From positions 1-64,000 of the forward strand of contig CACNHX010000007.1 in NCBI GenBank assembly GCA_902620425.1: DNA of 64,000 bases, in the 5' to 3' direction. The notes below the pieces were generated by a model, which did not search any database, had not been told where the DNA came from, and saw only the letters and a list, made by a program, of their open reading frames with translations. Source of the DNA: an uncultured Alphaproteobacteria bacterium. Its GTDB lineage: Bacteria > Pseudomonadota > Alphaproteobacteria > HIMB59 > GCA-002718135. Made by a program: the position numbers and the translations under genes. Positions within the stretch are counted from its first letter, which is position 1. Every line of letters starts with the position of its first letter. Below are positions 44,880-53,198 of the stretch, one piece after another.

Positions 44880-46001
44880 ATGATTAAAGTAAATAAAATC
44901 AAAATTCACTTATTTAAGTATAAGAATAAAAATCCAGTTTTATCTTCATTTGGCAGAATGATTTTTAGATCATCTTTAGTAGTTGAATTAATTGATCAAA
45001 ATGACAACAGTGGATTTGGTGAAATATGGTGTAATTTCCCAAATCATGCTGGTAGATATAGATTTGAAATTTTCAAAGATTATTTTGTAAATTTACTTAA
45101 AAATTTTAATTTTGAAAAACCTAGTGATCCTTATGATTTTTTTTATGAAAAATTTAATTCAATAAAAATTCAAAGTGGTGATTATGGAGCTTTTAGTAAT
45201 ATTATTTCCGGAATAGATTGTGCTTGTTGGGACTTATTTTCAAAAAATAAAAAAATACCTTTAAACAAATTAATTAATAGTAATTCTTCAGATAAGATTC
45301 AAGTTTATGCTAGTGGAATTAATAGAGACGAACACCAAGAAAGAATTAGTGAAGCAAGAAAATTAGGAATAAAAAAATTTAAAATAAAAATTGGTTATGA
45401 TTTAAATGATGATATTTCAAGTTTAGCATCAATTGAGAAAATTTTAAGTGATTCTGAAGATTATATGATTGATGTAAATCAAGCTTGGAAAATAGATAAA
45501 GTTCACTCAAATATTAAAGCATTAAATCAGTTCAGATATTATTGGTTAGAAGAGCCAATTAGTGCTGATAATTCTTTAAATGAAATTATTAATTTAATAA
45601 ATAATCATAAAAATTTAGCCTTTGGTGAAAATATTACTCAAATAAATAACTTTGTTAAATTAAATGATGATACTTCAATTAAATTTTTACAACCAGATAT
45701 TGCTAGGTATGGAGGTATTTCTCAAATAATAAGTTTAAAAGATAAAATAGTTAATGATAAATTATATCTACATTATTTAGGTGGTGCTGTAGGTTTGGTT
45801 ACTTCAGCGCATTTAATGTCTGCAATTAATCAAAGTGGTTTTTTAGAATATGATATTAACGAAAATGCACTCAGAACTGATATTTTGAAACCTGCTGTCA
45901 AAATAAGAGATGGTAATCTCTTATTAAATTCATCAATAGGTATCGGTTTTAATCTTTCTGAAATGTCAAAAAATTACCTAAATCAATATTATGAATTATA
46001 A
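44880..46001 (+). CDS. Mandelate racemase subgroup enolase-superfamily enzyme
   Basis: A 373-residue two-domain enzyme whose active-site set is that of the mandelate racemase subgroup: K168-x-K170 (KFKIKIG), metal ligands D198, E224 and E250, and the D273 (LQPDIARYGG) / H298 (LHYLGGAVG) dyad, with E323 near the end. Spacing follows mandelate racemase (K164/K166, D195, E221, E247, D270, H297, E317). It should abstract an alpha proton from a carboxylate, as sugar-acid dehydratases or racemases do; the substrate cannot be named. It overlaps the thioesterase gene by 11 bases. Confidence 0.9.
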   Translation: MIKVNKIKIHLFKYKNKNPVLSSFGRMIFRSSLVVELIDQNDNSGFGEIWCNFPNHAGRYRFEIFKDYFVNLLKNFNFEKPSDPYDFFYEKFNSIKIQSGDYGAFSNIISGIDCACWDLFSKNKKIPLNKLINSNSSDKIQVYASGINRDEHQERISEARKLGIKKFKIKIGYDLNDDISSLASIEKILSDSEDYMIDVNQAWKIDKVHSNIKALNQFRYYWLEEPISADNSLNEIINLINNHKNLAFGENITQINNFVKLNDDTSIKFLQPDIARYGGISQIISLKDKIVNDKLYLHYLGGAVGLVTSAHLMSAINQSGFLEYDINENALRTDILKPAVKIRDGNLLLNSSIGIGFNLSEMSKNYLNQYYEL

Positions 46002-46386
46002 AATTAAAGTTTACTATGAAGATACCGATGCATCAGGCAGAGTATATCATTCAAATTATTTAAAATATTTAGAGAGGGGTAGGTCAGAATTCTTATATAA
46101 ATTGGGATATAATCATCAAAACCTACTCCAATCACTTAATTTTTACTTTGTAGTTAAACATATCGATATTGATTTTAAATTACCTGCATATTTTGAAGAT
46201 ATCTTAGATGTTGAAACAAAAATTCACGAAATTTCAAAAGTAAAAATAATTTTTAATCAGTCTATATTTAGAGAAAAAAATTTATTAATTGATTCGAAGA
46301 TTTTAATAACTCCTGTAAATGATAAAGGTAAAATTGTAAAAATGCCTATTGAAATGCTTGATAAATTGCAATTATCAAAAATCTAA
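45991..46386 (+). CDS. ybgC: YbgC-type acyl-CoA thioesterase
   Basis: A 131-residue hot-dog thioesterase. The active-site region YYEDTDASGRVYHSNYLKYLERGRSEFL (8-35) contains D13 and matches YbgC/4-hydroxybenzoyl-CoA thioesterases. YbgC is normally encoded with the tol-pal genes; here it follows an enolase-superfamily enzyme and overlaps it, and no tol-pal genes are near. It hydrolyses short acyl-CoA or acyl-ACP. Whether it serves the upstream enzyme's pathway is open. Confidence 0.87.
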   Translation: MNYKIKVYYEDTDASGRVYHSNYLKYLERGRSEFLYKLGYNHQNLLQSLNFYFVVKHIDIDFKLPAYFEDILDVETKIHEISKVKIIFNQSIFREKNLLIDSKILITPVNDKGKIVKMPIEMLDKLQLSKI

Positions 46387-46432
46387 ATAAATTTATATTT
46401 TTTTATAAGCAAACAAATGTTAAATAAATTTT

Positions 46433-47269
46433 ATGGGAATTGTAACTGACGTAATACTGCCTCTTTCTCTAGCTTTCATTATGTTTTCATTGGGTTTAGG
46501 TTTAAGTCTCAGTGATTTTACTAGAGTTTTCTTTAAACCAAGAGATTTTCTTATCGGATTATTTTTTCAAATTATTATTCTTCCAATAGTTGCATTATCA
46601 ATTGTTATGTTTTGGCCTTTATCTCCAGAGCTTGCAATTGGAGTGATGATTCTTGCAGCTGCACCTGGTGGTGTAACCAGTAATGTTTTAACATCATTTG
46701 CAAAAGGAAATATTGCTCTTTCAATATCTTTGACGGCAATAAACAGTATTTTATGCGTAATTACGGTTCCACTAATATTAATGATATCATTAAGTGTTCT
46801 TGACATGGGAAGTATTAATGAAGGACAGTCATTATTTAGTGTTGCATCACAAATGTTTTTAATTGTTACAATACCAGTTATTGTTGGAGTTTTATTAAGT
46901 GGAGTACTATCTTCATTTGAAAAAATAGCAAAAAATATATCAATAATTTTATTTGTTTTAGTTCTTATTGGAGCAATATTGTCTCAAAGAGAAAATGTTA
47001 TTACTTACTTTGCTCAAGCAGGTTTGGTTATGTTATTTTTAAATATTATAATGATGATCATTGTTTATTTATTATCTAATACATTTAAATCTTCCAAAGA
47101 AACATTCAGATGTTGGTTGATGGAAGTTGGGCTACAAAATGGAACTTTAGCAATTGTTGTAGCTAATACTTTCTTTGCAAGTACGGTTTATTTGATACCT
47201 GCTGCTATTTATAGTTTAATAATGTATGCAACAGCTCTGCCATTAATATATTTCTTAAGAAGAAATTAA
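46433..47269 (+). CDS. Bile acid:sodium symporter (BASS) family transporter
   Basis: A 278-residue membrane protein with about nine to ten spans. MFSLGLGLSLSDFTRVFFKPRDFLIGLFFQ near the start, the unwound-helix motif AAAPGGVTSNVLTSFAKGN and EVGLQNGTLAIVVANTFF are the family signature. BASS proteins import organic anions with sodium (bile acids, pyruvate, pantoate, glucosinolates in various organisms). Substrate here is unknown; the neighbouring sugar-acid-type enzyme suggests a carboxylate. It overlaps the convergent phyH gene by 15 bases. Confidence 0.9.
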   Translation: MGIVTDVILPLSLAFIMFSLGLGLSLSDFTRVFFKPRDFLIGLFFQIIILPIVALSIVMFWPLSPELAIGVMILAAAPGGVTSNVLTSFAKGNIALSISLTAINSILCVITVPLILMISLSVLDMGSINEGQSLFSVASQMFLIVTIPVIVGVLLSGVLSSFEKIAKNISIILFVLVLIGAILSQRENVITYFAQAGLVMLFLNIIMMIIVYLLSNTFKSSKETFRCWLMEVGLQNGTLAIVVANTFFASTVYLIPAAIYSLIMYATALPLIYFLRRN

Positions 47270-48049
47270 GACTGGAAAAGTTTCACTATCTAAAACCTCA
47301 TTATTTTTGAGATTAATATTTGGAAATGGGGGAGACATTTCACCTTTCCTCTTAATATATCTTGCGTCATCACCAGTAAATCTCACTGAAAAAGCTCTTC
47401 TTCTAGTATTTGAATTATTACCATATGCAGCATGAATTGTTGCATAGTTAAATGCTATGGCATCTCCTAGCTCACATTCATAGGATATTATTTCATAATC
47501 TTTTCTATTATTTTCAATATCTGGAATTTTTTCAAATTCTTTATCTTTATGATCATAATCATAACCTTTAAATTTTGTAGGTAAAAATATTTTATCCCAC
47601 TTATGTGACCCTAGTATAAATTCCATTGATGAATTAATATCAATTTTATCAAGTGGTATCCAAATGCTTACATTATCTCTTCCTTGTACACAGTAATACC
47701 CTTGATCTTGATGCCACGGTGTTCTTTTTTTAGATCCTTTTTCTTTTATTAAAACATGCTCATGGAATAAATTTACTTTTTTAGATTTCATTAATGAGCC
47801 AGCAATTTTTGCAATATTAGAATTAAAAATAAAATTTCTATACTCTTTTATTCTTTGCCAATTACAATAATCATCATAAAATATCTCTTGATTATTTTCT
47901 TCTTCATAAACACATTTATATTTACTTGGGTTTTTAAAATTATGCTCAACACCCTTTCTTAGTTCTTCAATCCATTTTTGATCAATAATTCTTTTTAGTA
48001 ATACAACTCCATTATTCTGAAACTCATTACTAGTATTTTTTTCAATCAT
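47255..48049 (-). CDS. Phytanoyl-CoA dioxygenase (PhyH) family protein
   Basis: A 264-residue Fe(II)/2-oxoglutarate oxygenase. The iron triad is H113-x-D115 (TPWHQDQGYY) and H206 (ATIHAAYGNN), and the 2-oxoglutarate Arg is probably R217 or a neighbour in NTRRRAF. The family hydroxylates very different substrates (phytanoyl-CoA, ectoine, phosphonates, halogenation targets), so no substrate can be named. It is the last gene of a minus-strand run starting at 54089 and directly follows the ABC-2 permease. Confidence 0.9.
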   Translation of the reverse strand: MIEKNTSNEFQNNGVVLLKRIIDQKWIEELRKGVEHNFKNPSKYKCVYEEENNQEIFYDDYCNWQRIKEYRNFIFNSNIAKIAGSLMKSKKVNLFHEHVLIKEKGSKKRTPWHQDQGYYCVQGRDNVSIWIPLDKIDINSSMEFILGSHKWDKIFLPTKFKGYDYDHKDKEFEKIPDIENNRKDYEIISYECELGDAIAFNYATIHAAYGNNSNTRRRAFSVRFTGDDARYIKRKGEMSPPFPNINLKNNEVLDSETFPVLISS

Positions 48050-48811
48050 TTAATCTTTAATTCTATATCCTTTTGAAAATGTATATGTGATAAATATTAT
48101 GCATCCAATTAGAATTGTTAGGATAGTTAATGTACTTGTAAGTAGTGATACATCAGAAACTTCATAAAAACTATATCTGAAACCGCTTATTAAATATAAA
48201 ACAGGATTAAGTAATGATATTTTCTGCCAAAATTCTGGAAGCATATTAATAGAGTAAAAACTTCCACCTAAAAAAACTAACGGTGTAATTATTAGAATTG
48301 GAATAATTTGTAATCCTTCAAAGCCCTCGGCATACATTCCAATTATAAAGCCAAATAAAGCAAATGTAATGGATGTTAGAATTAAAAAAAACATCATGAG
48401 AAGAGGGTGATCTATTCTTACATCTACAAAAAAATTAGCTGTTAGAATAATTACACATCCAATTATTAATGATTTGGATGCTGCGGCTCCTACAAAACCA
48501 AGTACTATCTCAAATGATGATAATGGTGCAGCAAGTATTTCATAGATAGTATTTGTAAATCTTGGAAAATAAAAAGCAAAAGAAGCATTTGAAATTGATT
48601 GAGTCAAGATAGTTAACATAATCATTCCTGGTACGATATAAGAGCCATAATTTATTCCATCTATCTCTGTAATTCTTGAACCAATTGCAGACCCAAAAAC
48701 TACAAAGTAAAGAGAAGTTGTGATTATTGGCGAGGCAAGACTTTGAAATAAGGTTCTTCTAAACCTTTCCATTTCATGAATATATATTGCTTTAATTCCG
48801 TACCAATTCAT
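48050..48811 (-). CDS. ABC-2 type export permease (YadH-like)
   Basis: A 253-residue permease with six spans. The ending LIITPLVFLGGSFYSINMLPEFWQ and NPVLYLISGFRYSFY are the ABC-2 signature seen in YadH. The N-terminal IYIHEMERFRRTLFQSLASP is the cytoplasmic coupling helix. With the ATPase gene it overlaps by 20 bases, it forms a two-gene exporter. YadGH-type systems have been tied to multidrug or glycan export; substrate unknown. Confidence 0.92.
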   Translation of the reverse strand: MNWYGIKAIYIHEMERFRRTLFQSLASPIITTSLYFVVFGSAIGSRITEIDGINYGSYIVPGMIMLTILTQSISNASFAFYFPRFTNTIYEILAAPLSSFEIVLGFVGAAASKSLIIGCVIILTANFFVDVRIDHPLLMMFFLILTSITFALFGFIIGMYAEGFEGLQIIPILIITPLVFLGGSFYSINMLPEFWQKISLLNPVLYLISGFRYSFYEVSDVSLLTSTLTILTILIGCIIFITYTFSKGYRIKD

Positions 48812-49736
48812 TATTATTTTCCTTTATTAGTTTGATGAAAATCTCTTCCAGTGAACTTTGCTCAGTATTAATATCTTTTATTTCATAACCATCTTTTTTT
48901 ACATCATTTAATAGTTCAGTAATATCAGTTGTGTTTGAGTTTAAATTATAGGTATGTGAGATAATTTTATTTGTTTGATCTAAAGTAAAATTATATTTTG
49001 ATAAATTACCATTTATTTTTTCTATAGGTTCAAATAATTCAATTTTAATTGTTTTTTCTCCAAGTTTTTTAATTAATTTATCTTTTTCATCGACTAAAAT
49101 TATTTTACCATCGTTTATAACTGCCACTCTATCACTTAACTCTTCAGCTTCTTCAATATAATGTGTTGTTAAAATAATTGTTACTCCATCTTGATTTAAT
49201 TTTTTTACAACATCCCACATGTCTTTTCGTAATTCAACATCCACACTAGCTGTTGGTTCATCTAAAAATAGTAATTTAGGTTGGTGAGATAAAGCTTTAG
49301 CTATCAGAACCCTTCTTTTCATTCCACCCGATAGTTCTTTAATTTTATTATCTTTTTTGTCCCATAAGGATAGTTGTTTCAAAAGCTTTTCTATATAATT
49401 ATGGTCAGGCTTCTTACCAAAAAGACCTCTAGAATAATTAACATTGTTCCAGACAGTTTCAAAAGATTCAAGATTTAATTCTTGAGGAACAATACCTGTT
49501 ATTTTTCTAGTAGTTCGATAATTTTTAATAATATCCATATTATTTATTTTTATTGTTCCTGTATTAAAATTTACAATTCCACAAATTGAGTTTATCAGTG
49601 TTGATTTTCCTGCACCATTTGGTCCAAGTAGAGCAAATATTTCTCCTTCTTTAATATTAAGATTTACATTTTCTAATGCTTTAACTGAATTTTTATAAAA
49701 TTTAGTTACATTATTTATCTCAAGTATATTCTTCAT
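48792..49736 (-). CDS. ABC-2 exporter ATP-binding protein (YadG-like)
   Basis: A 314-residue ABC ATPase: Walker A GPNGAGKST (38-46), signature LSGGMKRR (about 140-147), Walker B FLDEPTASVD. A C-terminal extension of some 90 residues, usual in this export subfamily, follows the ABC core. It energises the adjacent permease, whose gene starts inside its 3' end. It begins three bases after the photolyase-like gene ends. Confidence 0.94.
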   Translation of the reverse strand: MKNILEINNVTKFYKNSVKALENVNLNIKEGEIFALLGPNGAGKSTLINSICGIVNFNTGTIKINNMDIIKNYRTTRKITGIVPQELNLESFETVWNNVNYSRGLFGKKPDHNYIEKLLKQLSLWDKKDNKIKELSGGMKRRVLIAKALSHQPKLLFLDEPTASVDVELRKDMWDVVKKLNQDGVTIILTTHYIEEAEELSDRVAVINDGKIILVDEKDKLIKKLGEKTIKIELFEPIEKINGNLSKYNFTLDQTNKIISHTYNLNSNTTDITELLNDVKKDGYEIKDINTEQSSLEEIFIKLIKENNNELVRN

Positions 49737-49739
49737 AAT

Positions 49740-50918
49740 TTAAATTTTTGTAATTAGATTTGGAATATTTTGTTTAAATTTGAAATAACCTTTTTTTGAA
49801 AAAATCCAACTATTAAGATCATATTTTCTATTAAAAATTATAAAATTAATTGATGGGTATTTTGTAATTATTTTTTTATAAATTTTTTTCCAATTTCCCT
49901 TTGTAACATAGGGTAAATAAATTTCTTGAATTTGAAATTTTTCTATCCATTTATCTAAACTTTCAAAATAACTTTCAAATTGAATATCAATTTTAATATT
50001 TTTATAAAAATCATCATCACTGAAACATGAAATACAAATACTTTTTATATGTTTAATTATTTTTTCAGAGAAATAGTGATCATTATAATCTTCTAGTGGC
50101 AAACCTGTAAAAACATTTACTTTTTTATGATTTAAATCTTTTAGAATATTTAATTCATCAGTTGGTATTAAAATATATTTTATCTCTTCAAGATTATAAT
50201 CAGAATTTAAATTTAGTTCATTTACATTATAAATTTTTTCTTCAATTAAAGGATTTGCATTTTCATTTAAAATTTCATTATCTGATATTTCAATATTACT
50301 ATATTTTTCTATATTACTTTTTCTTGCCAAATAATTTTTACCCTTAGTTTGAATACCGGCAACCCATCTCCATGATAGAGTATTAGATGCTGGATCGCCA
50401 TCCAATAAATGTTGCATAAAAAAATCTGCTCCAAGTTGCCAAGGTAAATTAAGAGTAAAAATCCAAATTGAGGCAAACCACATTCTTACATGGTTATGCA
50501 AGTATCCTTTTTCTTTAAGATTATTTACCCAATTATTAAAAAATGATAGATTTGTATTTCCAGAAATTGCATTTAAATAAAATTTTTTATTACCAAATTC
50601 TTCAATTAATTTATTTCTATCTTCTAAATAATCAGAATAAACCGAAGGTCTATGTTCAAGCCAGCCTTTCCAATAAGTTCTCCAATAAATTTCTTGGATA
50701 AATTTCTCACATTCTCTAAGATCATATTTTTTTAAGACTTCCCCCAAAACTTGTTCTTCAGAAATTAGCCTATATCTTATGAAGGGAGATAATAGAGATG
50801 TAGTATTATTATTAGATCTGTCTTCACTGTAATTTCTATTTGCTTCATAATATTTTCCAGTTTTTGGCAAATAAGATAGGAGTTGCTCTTCAGCAAAGCT
50901 GATATTTGATTTTAACAT
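49740..50918 (-). CDS. Photolyase/cryptochrome-like FAD protein with domains in reversed order
   Basis: A 392-residue protein whose first half is the helical FAD-binding domain of photolyases: YYEANRNYSEDRSNNNTTSLLSPFIRY (23-49), FIQEIYWRTYWKGWLEHRP (73-91), HNHVRMWFASIW (141-152) and FFMQHLLDGDPASNTLSWRWVAG (166-188). No N-terminal antenna/Rossmann domain precedes it. Residues 208-392 instead form an alpha/beta-looking region (YILIPTDELN, VNVFTGLPL, EIYLPYVTKGNW, FIIFNRKYDLNSW, YFKFKQNIP) that could be the antenna domain moved to the C-terminus. It may repair pyrimidine dimers or act as a blue-light sensor. Related FAD-first proteins exist in other alphaproteobacteria as far as I recall. Confidence 0.85.
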   Translation of the reverse strand: MLKSNISFAEEQLLSYLPKTGKYYEANRNYSEDRSNNNTTSLLSPFIRYRLISEEQVLGEVLKKYDLRECEKFIQEIYWRTYWKGWLEHRPSVYSDYLEDRNKLIEEFGNKKFYLNAISGNTNLSFFNNWVNNLKEKGYLHNHVRMWFASIWIFTLNLPWQLGADFFMQHLLDGDPASNTLSWRWVAGIQTKGKNYLARKSNIEKYSNIEISDNEILNENANPLIEEKIYNVNELNLNSDYNLEEIKYILIPTDELNILKDLNHKKVNVFTGLPLEDYNDHYFSEKIIKHIKSICISCFSDDDFYKNIKIDIQFESYFESLDKWIEKFQIQEIYLPYVTKGNWKKIYKKIITKYPSINFIIFNRKYDLNSWIFSKKGYFKFKQNIPNLITKI

Positions 50919-50929
50919 TTTAATATTAA

Positions 50930-51316
50930 TTAATCGTCAGGTAATTTTTTAGAGCGCCTATTAAGTATTTCCATGTGACGCACTCTTAATACTACAATTG
51001 CGATTGCTAATATCAATATTGCTACAGACTCATACACATATGCAGATGGATCTACATCTTTTCTTTGCATAATTATCATTCTGGCTAGAGCTGTCATTGC
51101 AATGAAAAGAGGGTAGCTCATTCTAATCATTTTAGAAACCCAGTATTCTTTGATCATTCCAATAATTTCAATATAAATAAATAACAAAAGAATGTCTGCA
51201 AGTGTAACTTTGTAATTTGCAATCATACCTTGTATTTCCATTCCAATCGCTATGATTGTGCAAACAATAAGTACTGTCAGTACTATCTTCTCTAATAACT
51301 CAAAATAATTATTCAT
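50930..51316 (-). CDS. PsiE-family membrane protein
   Basis: A 128-residue, four-span membrane protein of the phosphate-starvation-inducible PsiE family. LLLFIYIEIIGMIKEYW (43-59) and SYPLFIAMTALARMIIM (67-83) followed by a positively charged tail fit the family. Function is unknown even in E. coli, where expression responds to phosphate starvation. It starts directly after the DCC gene stop. I see no Pho box upstream, but the promoter of the run probably lies at 54090 or beyond. Confidence 0.82.
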   Translation of the reverse strand: MNNYFELLEKIVLTVLIVCTIIAIGMEIQGMIANYKVTLADILLLFIYIEIIGMIKEYWVSKMIRMSYPLFIAMTALARMIIMQRKDVDPSAYVYESVAILILAIAIVVLRVRHMEILNRRSKKLPDD

Positions 51317-51679
51317 TTAAATTCTTTCTAATTTATTTAGTTGATTCTTGTTTTTGTAAAATAGAATTAATGCAAAAGCTTCATAAATAACCCAAGAAAT
51401 CAGATATATTATTGGTTTTCTAATAATTTTTGCCAAAAACCTGTATTTTGGTATCTCTAACCACATTTCAATAAAAGCATCAACTCCTGAAAAAACTTTA
51501 TTATTTTTTTTTGTATGTAGACGTCTTAAAAGTTCTTTTGCATTTTTATTTGTTTCTATTTTTGATTCATTTACATTATTTATATCTACCCACTCAATAT
51601 TATTCTTAGTTTTTTTATAGTGATTAATTTCAAAACTACAAATACTGCATGATTTGTTATAAAAAACTTTTGTTTCCAT
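51317..51679 (-). CDS. DCC-family thiol-disulfide oxidoreductase-like protein (DUF393)
   Basis: A 120-residue protein with an N-terminal thioredoxin-like strand and CxxC (C11-S-I-C14) in VFYNKSCSICSFEIN, the DCC pattern with its first Asp replaced by Asn. GVDAFIEMWLEIPKYRFLAKI is the conserved second block, and the C-terminal third is hydrophobic. These proteins are presumed disulfide oxidoreductases; partners are unknown. It lies between psiE and the hydratase gene in the minus-strand run. Confidence 0.8.
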   Translation of the reverse strand: METKVFYNKSCSICSFEINHYKKTKNNIEWVDINNVNESKIETNKNAKELLRRLHTKKNNKVFSGVDAFIEMWLEIPKYRFLAKIIRKPIIYLISWVIYEAFALILFYKNKNQLNKLERI

Positions 51680-51693
51680 AATAATTAAATAAC

Positions 51694-52488
51694 TTAAATA
51701 TATTCAAATTCAATTGAACCTAATTGATTAAAATCAGCTTTAATTTTACTTTTAGGATAAATCCTAAATGCTTTAGTGCAAGATCCAGAACTAATAAACT
51801 GACCTTTAAGCATTGGCTCGCCTTTTTCTGCAAGATTGTTTATCAGCCAAAGAACTGCATTTAATGGATTATCCAATACATTTTTTGTATTTCCAGTATC
51901 TACAATTGTGTCATTTATTAATAAACTTACTTCAAAATTGTTAAGATCTACATCTTTAATTTTAATTAAATTTTCATCACGTATCCAAAATTCTGAGGCT
52001 CCATTAGTCGATATTACATTTAAGGCACCAATCTCTGATAATGGTTTTCTAAATCTAAAATCAACTATTTCAATTGAACAAAATAAACCATCTAATAAAT
52101 AATCTAAGTCTTGAAATTTGAAAGGTGCTTTAGAAATATTTATATCATCTTTTATTCTGAAACTAATTTCTGGCTCAACATAGGGTTCAAAGAAATTTTT
52201 AGAATTTAATAAATTAATATTTTTTGAACTGTATCGATAAAATAGATTTCCATGGAAGGGTTCTTTTATATTCATTTGTTTCTGTGCAGCTACAGATGTG
52301 CATCCAACTTTTTTTCCAATACAGAAATTATCTTTCAGTTCTAAGTATCTTAGTTTTAAATTATCTTGAATTGCATAAGCCTCATCAATTGTCTGAGGTT
52401 CTAGATTTTTTAAAGAACTTAAACCAGTTTTATTTAACCTATGTTCAAATAAAATTTTTGATGCTTCTTGAATATCTTCTTTATTCAT
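51694..52488 (-). CDS. 2-keto-4-pentenoate hydratase family protein (MhpD-like)
   Basis: A 264-residue protein of the FAH-fold hydratase/decarboxylase group. GKKVGCTSVAAQKQMNIKEPFHGNLF (58-83), EPEISFRI with the metal Glu pair, and the ending KGQFISSGSCTKAF (about 228-241) match MhpD/HpaH. Such enzymes add water to 2-hydroxypenta-2,4-dienoate in aromatic meta-cleavage, but no ring-cleavage genes are nearby, so the true substrate is open. Its start overlaps the sulfotransferase gene by four bases. Confidence 0.87.
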   Translation of the reverse strand: MNKEDIQEASKILFEHRLNKTGLSSLKNLEPQTIDEAYAIQDNLKLRYLELKDNFCIGKKVGCTSVAAQKQMNIKEPFHGNLFYRYSSKNINLLNSKNFFEPYVEPEISFRIKDDINISKAPFKFQDLDYLLDGLFCSIEIVDFRFRKPLSEIGALNVISTNGASEFWIRDENLIKIKDVDLNNFEVSLLINDTIVDTGNTKNVLDNPLNAVLWLINNLAEKGEPMLKGQFISSGSCTKAFRIYPKSKIKADFNQLGSIEFEYI

Positions 52489-53198
52489 ACTTTAATTGCG
52501 TACTTATTAATTTCTTCATATATCTCTAAACATTCTTTATAAATATTTTCATAAGTTTTTGGCACAATATATTTTTTAGAATTTTTGGTGTTAAAAGTAG
52601 TAGAGGAGATTACATCTTGATACCAAACTTTAGACCAAATACCATCTGTATCTCTATAACCTTTTGGCCAATTAAGCATATCTTGATCAAAATTTAAATT
52701 TAATTTTTGACACAAAATTTTTAAATACTTTTCAGGACTTGCTAATAAATAATCAGAGTTTATTACTATGGGCTCTTTTGAATTTAATAATTTGAAAATT
52801 TCATAAAGTTTTTTAAAACCTACATCTTGAATTGATTTTAAAGTATTTTTTTTTAAATAAGAGACAATTACTTTAGCAGGATCACGGATTAAAAAGCAAT
52901 TTATACCTTTGTTAATCCAATCTAAGCGTGTTTCATCTAAAATATGATGAGTCATATGTTTTTGATAAAATATTTTATACTTATTATCTTCTTTAGTGAT
53001 TAAATTAATAATTTCATCTTCATTTGTATGATAGTGATCTATAATTTCGTCTTTCATTGGATGATTTAAGTTAGTTTTTTTTAAATAATATGCATAAAAA
53101 GGTTCATCATAAACTTTTGTGTCTTTTCTATTTTCAAAAGATCGCATCAATGCAGTACTAATATTTCTTGGTCCAGACCAAACGAATAAATTAATCAT
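52485..53198 (-). CDS. Sulfotransferase-like P-loop protein
   Basis: A 237-residue protein of the sulfotransferase fold. The 5'-phosphosulfate loop is WSGPRNISTALMRSF (8-22); the 3'-phosphate site resembles NCFLIRDPAKVIVSYLKK (about 139-156). This subfamily is regularly found beside, or fused to, a class IV aminotransferase, as here (next gene upstream, no gap). Plants are recalled to encode the fusion as a branched-chain aminotransferase-like protein. It may transfer a sulfo or other group to an amino- or keto-acid; no activity is known to me. Confidence 0.8.
   Translation of the reverse strand: MINLFVWSGPRNISTALMRSFENRKDTKVYDEPFYAYYLKKTNLNHPMKDEIIDHYHTNEDEIINLITKEDNKYKIFYQKHMTHHILDETRLDWINKGINCFLIRDPAKVIVSYLKKNTLKSIQDVGFKKLYEIFKLLNSKEPIVINSDYLLASPEKYLKILCQKLNLNFDQDMLNWPKGYRDTDGIWSKVWYQDVISSTTFNTKNSKKYIVPKTYENIYKECLEIYEEINKYAIKV

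Noticed and set aside
51836-52529. Plus-strand open frames opposite the hydratase gene
   Set aside because: They lie on the other strand of a recognised MhpD-family gene and show no family motif.
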